A stretch of 64,000 nt of DNA from Leptothrix sp. (in: b-proteobacteria) (GTDB taxonomy: Bacteria > Pseudomonadota > Gammaproteobacteria > Burkholderiales > Burkholderiaceae_C): the NCBI GenBank assembly GCA_013822265.1, contig PNKD01000001.1, forward strand, positions 1 through 64,000, given 5' to 3'. Shown here in pieces: positions 42,751 through 51,226 of this stretch. The notes under the pieces are model-generated. The model did no database searches, was not told the origin of the DNA, and saw nothing but the letters and a program-made list of their open reading frames with translations. The stretch's first letter is position 1, and every line of letters begins with the position of its first letter. The position numbers were made by a program, and so were the translations under genes.

Positions 42751-44088
42751 GTGACGGGCAGCGAGTCCATCCCCCGCATCATCGCCACCAAGCGCGACGG
42801 CGGTGTGCTGGGCACGGCGCAGATCGAGGCCTTCGTGCACGGCCTGGCGCACCCGCAAGGCCCGGGCGCCTGGAGCGACAGCCAGGCCGCCGCAATGGCC
42901 ATGGCCATCGTGCTGCGCGGCATGAGCCGCGACGAGACCGTGGCGCTGACACGCGCCATGACCCACAGCGGCGAGGTGCTGCGCTGGGCCGCCAGCGGGC
43001 TGCATGGGCCCATCCTCGACAAACATTCCACCGGCGGCGTGGGCGACAAGGTGAGCCTGATGCTGGCACCCATCGTCGCGGCCTGCGGTGGCGTGGTGCC
43101 GATGATCAGCGGCCGCGGCCTGGGCCACACCGGCGGCACGCTGGACAAGCTGGAAGCACTGCCCGGCTACACGGTGGACCCGCCGCGCGAGCGCCTGCTG
43201 GCCACGCTGCACGACGCCGGCTGCGCCATCGTCGGCGCCAGCGCCACGCTGGCGCCGGCCGACCGGCGGCTCTACGCGATACGCGACGTCACGGCCACGG
43301 TGGAGAGCGTGCCACTGATCACCGCCAGCATCCTGAGCAAGAAGCTCAGCGCCGGGCTGCAGGGCCTGGTGCTCGACGTCAAGGTGGGCAGCGGCGCGAT
43401 GATGGCCACGCTGGACGCCGCCCGCGTGCTGGCGCGCAGCCTGGTCGAGGTCGCCCGCGGCGCCGGCCTGCCGGCGCGGGCGCTGATCACCGACATGAAC
43501 CAGGTGCTGGGCACCACCGCCGGCAACGCGCTCGAGGTGCAGGAGACGCTGGACTACCTGAGCGGCGCCGCGCGTGAACCGCGGCTGCACGCGCTGACGC
43601 TGGCGCTGGCCGGCGAGATGCTGCAGCTGGGCGGCCTGGCGGCCAGCGCCGAAGCCGGCGCGGCGATGGCCACGCAGGTGCTGGACGGCGGTTTTGCGGC
43701 CGAACGTTTTGCGCGCATGGTGGCCGCCCTCGGCGGCCCGCGCGACGTGCTGCGTGACGCGCAGCTGCCCATCGCCCCCGTGCAACGCCCCGTGCCGGCG
43801 CTTCGCGACGGTTTCATCACCGGCATGGACGTCCGTGCCATCGGCCACGCGGTGGTGGCGCTGGGCGGGGGCCGTGCGTTGCCGGGCGATGTGGTCGACC
43901 CGCGTGTCGGGCTGGCGCGCATGGCGGCGCTGGGCGCCGCCATGCGCGCCGGCGAGGCGCTGGCCTGGGTGCACGCGGCCGATGAAAGCGCTGCAGCGCG
44001 CGCCATCGCCGCGGTGCAGGCCGCCGTGGTGCTGGACGACCGCCCCCCGCCGGCCCCGCCGCTGGTCGTCGAGACCGTCGGCGGCTGA
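42751..44088 (+). CDS. deoA: Thymidine phosphorylase
   Basis: DKHSTGGVGDKVSLMLAPIVAACGGVVPMISGRGLGHTGGTLDKLEALPGY; GTG start. Confidence 0.95.
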   Translation: MTGSESIPRIIATKRDGGVLGTAQIEAFVHGLAHPQGPGAWSDSQAAAMAMAIVLRGMSRDETVALTRAMTHSGEVLRWAASGLHGPILDKHSTGGVGDKVSLMLAPIVAACGGVVPMISGRGLGHTGGTLDKLEALPGYTVDPPRERLLATLHDAGCAIVGASATLAPADRRLYAIRDVTATVESVPLITASILSKKLSAGLQGLVLDVKVGSGAMMATLDAARVLARSLVEVARGAGLPARALITDMNQVLGTTAGNALEVQETLDYLSGAAREPRLHALTLALAGEMLQLGGLAASAEAGAAMATQVLDGGFAAERFARMVAALGGPRDVLRDAQLPIAPVQRPVPALRDGFITGMDVRAIGHAVVALGGGRALPGDVVDPRVGLARMAALGAAMRAGEALAWVHAADESAAARAIAAVQAAVVLDDRPPPAPPLVVETVGG

Positions 44089-44148
44089 ACTTCGCGCCGC
44101 AGCGGCGGCCTCTGTCGAACCCGCCAACCCGCCGCGGCCAACGCTCGG

Positions 44149-45267
44149 CTACTGCGCCAGCTCGACGAGCGGCGCGGGCACGTTGGACTGCGTGATCGGC
44201 AGCACGACCCTGAAGGTCGTGCCCCCACCGAGCCGGCTTTCGACCTCGATGCGACCGCGGTGCTTGCGCACGATGCTGTACGACAGCGACAGGCCCAGCC
44301 CCGTGCCCTTGCCGACCGCCTTGGTGGTGAAGAAGGGGTCGAAGATGCGGGTCAGGTTCTCGGGCGCGATGCCTTCACCGGTGTCGCGAACCTCCACGCA
44401 GACCTCGCCTTCGCCCAGCATGCGCGTGGCCAGCACGATCTGCCCGCGTTTGCCCTCCAGCGCATGTGCGGCATTGACCAGCAGGTTCATGAAGACCTGG
44501 TTCAGCTGCGATGCCAGGCATTCGACCATCGGCAGCGCCCCGTACTCGCGGCTGACGTCGGCGACGTACTTGATTTCGTTGTGCACGATGTTGAGCGTGC
44601 TGTCCAGCCCCTTGTGCAGGTCTGACCATTGCCAGGCGTGCTCGCCGACATGGGAGAAGTCCTTCAGGTCCTGAACGATGCGCTTGACGCGCCGCACGCC
44701 GTCGGCGGATTCGTCGAGCAGCGGGACCATGTCTTCGCGCAGATACTCGAAGTCGGACTCGGCCAGCGCGCGTTCCAGGCACAACTGCGCCGCGGGCCCG
44801 AGTTCGGCCTTGTGCTCGAGTACCAGGTTGACGATGCGCAGCAGGTTGTCGACGTAGCGCCGCAGGCTGCTCAGGTTCGACGCCACGAAACCGATCGGGT
44901 TGTTGATCTCGTGCGCCACGCCCGCTGCCAGCTGGCCGATGGAGGCCATCTTCTCCGACTGCAGCAGCTGGTTGTGCGCCTCTTCGAGCCTGGCGATCAG
45001 GGCCTGCTGCTCCTCGGTCTTGAGCTGGAGCGCGTCCCGCGAGCGCTGGCGCTCCTGCAACTCCACGCGCAGCTGGGCGTTGCGCTCGTTGAGCTCACGC
45101 GACATCAGCTCGAGCGAGCTTCCGATCGACATGCGCTCGCTGTCGGCGTCGGCATACGCCTGGCTGACGGCCGCCAGCAGCGGTGCGAGCTGCGCGTCAC
45201 CGGCCAGGGCCTCGAGCCGGCAGCCGCGCAGCTGCCGTTCGAGCAGATTGTGGTGTTCGATGGTCAC
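44149..45267 (-). CDS. Soluble sensor histidine kinase (HisKA-HATPase_c, N-terminal coiled coil)
   Basis: KMASIGQLAAGVAHEINNPIGFV H-box; DTGEGIAPENLTRIFDPFFTTKAVGKGTGLGLSLSYSI. Confidence 0.93.
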   Translation of the reverse strand: MTIEHHNLLERQLRGCRLEALAGDAQLAPLLAAVSQAYADADSERMSIGSSLELMSRELNERNAQLRVELQERQRSRDALQLKTEEQQALIARLEEAHNQLLQSEKMASIGQLAAGVAHEINNPIGFVASNLSSLRRYVDNLLRIVNLVLEHKAELGPAAQLCLERALAESDFEYLREDMVPLLDESADGVRRVKRIVQDLKDFSHVGEHAWQWSDLHKGLDSTLNIVHNEIKYVADVSREYGALPMVECLASQLNQVFMNLLVNAAHALEGKRGQIVLATRMLGEGEVCVEVRDTGEGIAPENLTRIFDPFFTTKAVGKGTGLGLSLSYSIVRKHRGRIEVESRLGGGTTFRVVLPITQSNVPAPLVELAQ

Positions 45268-45447
45268 GATGCCGTGCTTTCGGCACCGGCCGTGAAAGCT
45301 GCAGCAAGGGGCTCGCAGGTACCGACGAAAGGCCCGCGCGTGTCAAGTCCTTCACGGTTGCGGGTGACTCGCCTGGCCGCACGCGCCGATAACCAGAAGC
45401 AGGCCCCGCCCTTGGGCCGCCACCCGCTCCACGCCCCCCACTTCCCC

Positions 45448-48399
45448 ATGCCCTTGGCGCCAGACCTTCCGATGCTGCAGGCCCTGATCGGCGCTGAAAT
45501 GCCCGACGGCGACGCACTGCGAATGCTGGATGCAGCACCCGTAGGCCTGTTCGTCGTGCAGGACGATCGGGTGGTCTATGCCAACTCGGCCTTCTGCACG
45601 CTGATCGGCTGGCCGTCGCAGGACTTGCTCGGCCAGGCCTATGAGGTCATCACGAGCCCGGAGCAGCGCGAACACTCGCGGTCAGTCGTGCGCCGCCGCC
45701 TCGCCGGCCGCGTCTCGCAGCCAGGCCTGTTCCGATGCCTGCGTCGCGATGGCCACAGCTTCGACACACGGGCGCACACCGCGCTCGTCAACTTCCGCGG
45801 CCGGCCGGCGGTGCTGACGACGGTGTCCGACCCGACCGACCTGAACGACGCCGTGACGCAGTCGCGCTGGAGCGAAGGCATGCTCGAGCGCACCGAGCAG
45901 TTGTGCCGGACAGGTTCGTTCGAGATCGAGCTGCCCGAGGGGCGCCTGCAGCTGTCGCGCGGCCTGCGCAGTCTGGTCGGCCTGCCCGAGGACACCGCCA
46001 AGACCGCCCTGCTCGACGACTGGCTGATCGTGCCCGAGGAAGAGCGCGCCTTCGTGGCCGGCATCTGGCGCAACGCCGTGCCCGAGGAGTCCTTCGAGTT
46101 CCACCACCGGGTGGAGTGCCGAGACGGCACGCGCCTGACCGTGCTGCACCGTGGCGTGCTGCATGCCCGCGCCGGCAACGCCGCGGGGCTGCGCGGCGTG
46201 GCGCTGCTGCAGGACATCACCGCGCAGTGCGAAGCCGAGCGCCAGCTGCTGGAGGTCACCAATAACAACGAGATCACCGGGCTGCCCAACCGGGGCCACT
46301 TCCTGGACCAGGTCGACGCGGCCATGCACGCCGCCCGCTGGAGCGGCGGCGCCTTCACGCTGCTGGCCATCGACGTGGCGCGCATTGCCGAGATCAAGGC
46401 CAGCATGGGTTTCGGCGCCGGCGACACGCTGGCCATGGCGGTGGCGGCGCACCTGAAGCAGGCCAGTCTGGACGGCGAGCTCGTGGCCCATCTGGCCGAC
46501 ACCGAATTCGCGCTGCTCGTCGAGCACGAACCCGACCTCGCGGCCGACACGCTGCGCCAGCGCGCGCTGAGCGTCAAAGCCGAGCTGGGAGGCGCCGTCC
46601 GACTGGCGGTGACCGACATCTTCCCGGACTGCGTGATCGGGTTGGCCACCTACCCGCTGCACGGCGAGACGGCCTCCGAACTGCTCGAACACGCACAGAC
46701 GGCACGACAGGATGCCGCGGCCCTCGGTGGGGTGGCCTTCTTTGCCCACGAGTCCAGCGCGCGGGCGATGCGCGCGATGCAGATCGAGTCCGGGCTGCGG
46801 CAGGCGCTGGACAACGACGACCTGCAACTGGCCTACCAGCCGCAGGTCGACCTGGGCACGGGCACGATCTTCGGCGTCGAGGCCCTGGTGCGATGGACTT
46901 CCAAGCAACTGGGGCCCGTCTCGCCGGCCGAATTCATTCCCATTGCCGAACAGAGCGGGCTCATAGGCAGGCTGGGCGACTGGGTGCTGCGCGAGGCCTG
47001 CCGCCAGGCGGCGGCCTGGCGCCGCGAGGGCCTGCCGGCGCTTCGCGTCAACGTGAACCTGTCGCCCGCACAGCTGCAGCGGCCCGACCTCGCACGGCAC
47101 ATCCAGGCCATCCTGGTCGAGGCGGGCATCGACCCCTCGTGCCTGGGCGTCGAGCTGACGGAGAGCATGGCCATGGCCGACGCCACCCGGGCCGCCGCCG
47201 TGCTGAGCGAGATCAGGGCCGTGGGCATCAAGATTTCGCTCGACGACTTCGGAACCGGTCACTCCAGCCTGAGCTGCCTGCGCAGCCTGCCGATCGACGT
47301 CGTGAAGGTCGACCGCTCGTTCGCCCACGACGTGACGGCCGCGCCCGAGGACGTGTCGGTCACGCGCGCCATCATCAACATGGCCCATGGCCTGCACATG
47401 AGCGTGCTGGTGGAAGGGGTCGAAACCGAGAGCCAGCTGGCCCTGCTGGCGGCCAGCGGCTGCGACAGCTTCCAAGGCTTCTGGTTCAGTCGGCCCGTCG
47501 ATGCGGCGGCGCTGGCCCAGATGCTGCGCGAACGGCGGTCGATCCCGGCGCGCTATGTCTCGGGCAGTGCGGTCGTGCGCACCTTGCTGCTGGTCGACGA
47601 CGAGGAGAACATCCTGTCGGCGCTGAAGCGGCTGTTTCGACCCGACGGTTATCGCATCGTCACCGCCACCGGGGCCACCGAAGCGCTGCAGCGCCTGGCC
47701 GAACACCCCGTCGACGTCATCGTTTCCGACCAGCGCATGCCCGGCATGACCGGCGTCGAGCTGTTGCGACGCACGAAGGAGCTGTACCCCGAAACGGTGC
47801 GCATGGTGTTGTCGGGCTACACCGACCTGCAGTCGATCATCGATGCCGTCAACGAAGGCGCGATCTACCGCTTCCTGACCAAACCCTGGGACGACGAGCG
47901 GCTGCGCGCCCATGTCGCCGAGGCCTTCAAGCACAAGGCCCTGGGCGACGAGAACCGGCACCTGGCACGGCAGGTGGGAAGCGCCAACGCCGAACTGGCG
48001 GTGCTCAACGAGCGCCTGGAACACGCCGCGGCGCAACAGCGCGAGCGCTCGCGCCTGATCGCCACCAGTGCGGGCGGCATGCGCGACATGCTGGACAGGC
48101 TGCCGGCCGCCGTGCTGGGCCTGGATGACGAAGGCAGCATCGGCTACATCAACGTGGCCGCGTCGGAGCTGCTGGCCGGCTACGGCGGCGTGCTCGGCGG
48201 CAGCCTGTCGCAGGTGCTGCCGGCCGGGCTCAACGCCATGCTGGCCGATGACGCCGATGCGCAGCGTGACATCGTCGTCGACGGGCAGCGACTGCAGGCC
48301 GTGAAGCGGCGTATCGGTGCGGGCGCAGGCGAACACTTCACGGTGCTCGTGCTCATGCCGAAGTCGGCCGACGCCTGTCTTGGCGAGTGCCCCTCATGA
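45448..48399 (+). CDS. PAS-GGDEF(degenerate)-EAL-REC(-PAS) protein
   Basis: PAS start APVGLFVVQDDRVVYANSAFCTLIGW; GGDEF replaced by LADTEF; VEALVRW and DDFGTGHSSLSCL intact; REC VDDEENIL...SDQRMPGMTG...FLTKPWDD. Confidence 0.9.
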   Translation: MPLAPDLPMLQALIGAEMPDGDALRMLDAAPVGLFVVQDDRVVYANSAFCTLIGWPSQDLLGQAYEVITSPEQREHSRSVVRRRLAGRVSQPGLFRCLRRDGHSFDTRAHTALVNFRGRPAVLTTVSDPTDLNDAVTQSRWSEGMLERTEQLCRTGSFEIELPEGRLQLSRGLRSLVGLPEDTAKTALLDDWLIVPEEERAFVAGIWRNAVPEESFEFHHRVECRDGTRLTVLHRGVLHARAGNAAGLRGVALLQDITAQCEAERQLLEVTNNNEITGLPNRGHFLDQVDAAMHAARWSGGAFTLLAIDVARIAEIKASMGFGAGDTLAMAVAAHLKQASLDGELVAHLADTEFALLVEHEPDLAADTLRQRALSVKAELGGAVRLAVTDIFPDCVIGLATYPLHGETASELLEHAQTARQDAAALGGVAFFAHESSARAMRAMQIESGLRQALDNDDLQLAYQPQVDLGTGTIFGVEALVRWTSKQLGPVSPAEFIPIAEQSGLIGRLGDWVLREACRQAAAWRREGLPALRVNVNLSPAQLQRPDLARHIQAILVEAGIDPSCLGVELTESMAMADATRAAAVLSEIRAVGIKISLDDFGTGHSSLSCLRSLPIDVVKVDRSFAHDVTAAPEDVSVTRAIINMAHGLHMSVLVEGVETESQLALLAASGCDSFQGFWFSRPVDAAALAQMLRERRSIPARYVSGSAVVRTLLLVDDEENILSALKRLFRPDGYRIVTATGATEALQRLAEHPVDVIVSDQRMPGMTGVELLRRTKELYPETVRMVLSGYTDLQSIIDAVNEGAIYRFLTKPWDDERLRAHVAEAFKHKALGDENRHLARQVGSANAELAVLNERLEHAAAQQRERSRLIATSAGGMRDMLDRLPAAVLGLDDEGSIGYINVAASELLAGYGGVLGGSLSQVLPAGLNAMLADDADAQRDIVVDGQRLQAVKRRIGAGAGEHFTVLVLMPKSADACLGECPS

Positions 48400-49427
48400 G
48401 CGTGGCGCGCATCGACGGCCCAGGCGCCGAATCCACCGGCACGCCGCGCTCGCCGCTGTCGCACCTGTTCAGACACAGCCTGCGGCTGGGCCAGACCCAC
48501 CCGACGCTGCACCTGGTTCGTCAGCATCGCGGCGACACGTCGCCGCTGCTGGCCGTGCCCGCCGGCGCGGCGGCCCAGCCGCCGCGCGCGCCGGTGCTTG
48601 CCGCCACGCTTCACCAACGGGTGACCGAGCTGCCGCCGCTGCCCCAGGCGGTGATGCAGGCCCTGTCTGCCGTGGGCCAGGAGCGGGTGTCCATCGACGA
48701 ATGCACCCAGCACATCGAGCACGACCTCGCACTGGCCACGCAGACGCTCACGCTCGCCAACTCGCCCTTCTTCGGCGTCTCGGGCCGCGTCGCGACGATC
48801 TCCGACGCCATCCACATCCTCGGGCTGCGCACCCTGGCGCAACTGCTTGCGACAGCGGCCGTCACCAGCCGCTTTGCCGGGTTGCGCAGCAGTGGCATCG
48901 ATACGAAGGGCTTCTGGCGCCACGCCATCGCCACGGGCATCGCGGCACAGGCGATCGCCCTGCTGCGCGACTTCGACCCCGCACAGGCCTTTCTCGCCGG
49001 CCTGCTGCACGACGTGGGGCGCCTGGCGCTGGCGACGCAACACGGCGACGAGCTGGTGGCTACGGTGGATTGGGCGCACGGTGCCGACGCACCGATGCTC
49101 GACGCCGAGCGGGCGGTTCTGGGGCTGGACCACACCGAGGCCGGCGTCACGATCGCGTCGTATTGGCGTTTTCCGCAGGGGGTCATCGACGCCATTGGTG
49201 GCCACCATGCCCCGCCTGCCGGCGGCCCGGTCACGCTGGCCGATGTCGTGCACGCCGCCGACGCCTTGGTGCATGGGCTCAACCTGACGGGTGACGTGCA
49301 CGAAGCCGTGCCCGGCATGGACCTGAACTCGTGGGCGCGCCTCGGGCTCACGGCAGAGCAGGGCTTGTCGGTGCTGTCGACGGCCGAGGCCGGCGCCAAC
49401 AGCCTAGGCCAATCGCTCGGGTGCTGA
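48396..49427 (+). CDS. HDOD domain protein
   Basis: LPPLPQAVMQALSAVGQERVSIDECTQHIEHDLALATQTLTLANSPFFG; GLLHDVGRLAL. Confidence 0.88.
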   Translation: MSVARIDGPGAESTGTPRSPLSHLFRHSLRLGQTHPTLHLVRQHRGDTSPLLAVPAGAAAQPPRAPVLAATLHQRVTELPPLPQAVMQALSAVGQERVSIDECTQHIEHDLALATQTLTLANSPFFGVSGRVATISDAIHILGLRTLAQLLATAAVTSRFAGLRSSGIDTKGFWRHAIATGIAAQAIALLRDFDPAQAFLAGLLHDVGRLALATQHGDELVATVDWAHGADAPMLDAERAVLGLDHTEAGVTIASYWRFPQGVIDAIGGHHAPPAGGPVTLADVVHAADALVHGLNLTGDVHEAVPGMDLNSWARLGLTAEQGLSVLSTAEAGANSLGQSLGC

Positions 49428-49466
49428 CGCCGTGCGCAACCACCGCACCGCACGGGCGCATCGATC

Positions 49467-50816
49467 ATGAGTGCCGCTGAGCCCCACTCCGCGCTGCAGC
49501 CGGGCCCGCCGCCCGACGATCCGGGGTCGCCTCGGCAGGCCACCGTACTGTGCGTGGACGACGAGCCGCACATCCTGTCGGCCCTCAGGCGCAGCCTGCG
49601 CCCGGCGGGGCTGGAAGTGGTGTGCGCCCAGAGCGCGCCCGAGGCGCTGGAGATGCTCGCGCGCACGCCCATCGACCTCGTCATCTCCGACATGCGCATG
49701 CCCGGCATGGACGGCGCCCAGTTGCTGGGGCAGGTGCACGGCCGCTGGCCCGAGGTCGTGCGCATCCTGCTCACCGGCCACGCCGACATTGCCTCGGCGG
49801 TGGCGGCAATCAACCAGGGTCGCATCTTCCGCTACCTGCACAAACCCTGGAGCGACGCCGAACTGCAGGGCGCCGTGCAGGAAGGCCTGGCGCAGGGGGC
49901 CGGGCGTCGCGAGGCCGAGCGCCTGCGCGCCTCGTCGCTGCAGGAAACCGACGCCCTGCGTGTTCGCAACGCCGATCTCGAGCGGCGCGTCGAGGCACAG
50001 ACGACCGAACTGCACGCCAGCCAGCGGTCGCTCAAGCGTCACTACCTCAAGGCCGTCAAGGCCTTCTCCAACCTGACGGGGCTGCGCAGCAGTGCCTTGG
50101 CCGAGCACAGCAAGCGGGTCGCCGAACTCGCGCGCGACATCGCCCGCGCCATGGCGCTGCCCGAAGACGCCGTGCTGCAGGTCTTCGTGGCCGGCATGCT
50201 GCACGACGTGGGCATGATCGGCCTGCCCGACACCTTGATGAAGAAGCCGGTGGCGCGCCACTCGCAAGAAGAACGCACGGCGTACCAGAGCCACTGCGTG
50301 CGGGCCGAACAGTCCCTGGCCGATCTCGACGATCTGCAGGCGCTGCTGCCGATCATTCGCAGCCACCACGAACGCTTCGACGGCCAGGGTTATCCGGACA
50401 AGCTGGCCGGTGCAGCGATCCCGCTGGCCGCGCGCATCGTGGCCGTGGCCGACACCTTCGACGAGCTTCAGGGCGACCACCTGGCAGGCGTGGCAGTGAC
50501 CCGCGAAGAGGCCCGCATGCTGATGCGCAAGGGCCGCGGGTCCCAGTTCGATCCCGAGGTGCTGGACGTCTTCCTGCACATCACCGAACCCGAGACACCC
50601 AAGGTCGCTGCCAGCATGGTGCTGCCGACCGAGGCGCTGGACGCGGACATGGTGCTGGCGCGAGACCTGGTCTCGGCCCGCGGCGTGCTGGTGCTGACCG
50701 CCGGCCATAGGCTCACGTCGTCATTGATCGCCCGCGTCAGGGAATTCGAGTTGCGCGAAGGCAGCAAGCTCGAGGTTCACGTCCGATCCCGAGGTACGCC
50801 ATGGCAAGCATCCTGA
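49467..50816 (+). CDS. REC-HD-GYP response regulator (putative c-di-GMP phosphodiesterase)
   Basis: VLCVDDEPHILSALRR; SDMRMPGMDG; MLHDVGMIGLPDTLM; HHERFDGQGYPDKLAG. Confidence 0.92.
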   Translation: MSAAEPHSALQPGPPPDDPGSPRQATVLCVDDEPHILSALRRSLRPAGLEVVCAQSAPEALEMLARTPIDLVISDMRMPGMDGAQLLGQVHGRWPEVVRILLTGHADIASAVAAINQGRIFRYLHKPWSDAELQGAVQEGLAQGAGRREAERLRASSLQETDALRVRNADLERRVEAQTTELHASQRSLKRHYLKAVKAFSNLTGLRSSALAEHSKRVAELARDIARAMALPEDAVLQVFVAGMLHDVGMIGLPDTLMKKPVARHSQEERTAYQSHCVRAEQSLADLDDLQALLPIIRSHHERFDGQGYPDKLAGAAIPLAARIVAVADTFDELQGDHLAGVAVTREEARMLMRKGRGSQFDPEVLDVFLHITEPETPKVAASMVLPTEALDADMVLARDLVSARGVLVLTAGHRLTSSLIARVREFELREGSKLEVHVRSRGTPWQAS

Positions 50817-51226
50817 TCGTCGACGACGAACCCGAGGTCCTCGCCGCGCTGCGGCGGGCACTCCGACAGCAATTCGGCGCCGGGCTCTCGTGCGAGACCT
50901 GCAGCAACGGCATCGACGCCCTGGGCCGCGCGCGCGAACAGCGCTTCGACGTCGTGATGGCCGACCTGCACATGCCCGAGCTCGACGGCATCGGCCTGCT
51001 GACGCTGATCGCCGCCATCCAGCCCGACGCGGTGCGCATGATGATGACCGGCGCCAACGACTTCGAGACCGCACAGCGCGCGATCAACGAGGCCGGCGTC
51101 TTTCGCTACCTGTGCAAGCCCTGGACGCCGCAGGAGCTGGCCTCGCACCTGACGGCGGCGCTGGCGCAGGCGGCCTCGTGCCAGCGTGCGCTGGACGCGG
51201 GCACGCGGCACCGTCAAACGCCGTAA
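50801..51226 (+). CDS. Single-domain response regulator
   Basis: ILIVDDEPEVLAALRRALR; ADLHMPELDGIGLL; FRYLCKPWTPQEL. Confidence 0.92.
   Translation: MASILIVDDEPEVLAALRRALRQQFGAGLSCETCSNGIDALGRAREQRFDVVMADLHMPELDGIGLLTLIAAIQPDAVRMMMTGANDFETAQRAINEAGVFRYLCKPWTPQELASHLTAALAQAASCQRALDAGTRHRQTP

Noticed and set aside
45385-45392. GCCGATAA resembling a sigma-28 -10 element upstream of the EAL-REC gene
   Set aside because: No TAAAGTTT-like -35 at the required ~11-nt spacing; TCAAGTCC at 45343 is too far away.
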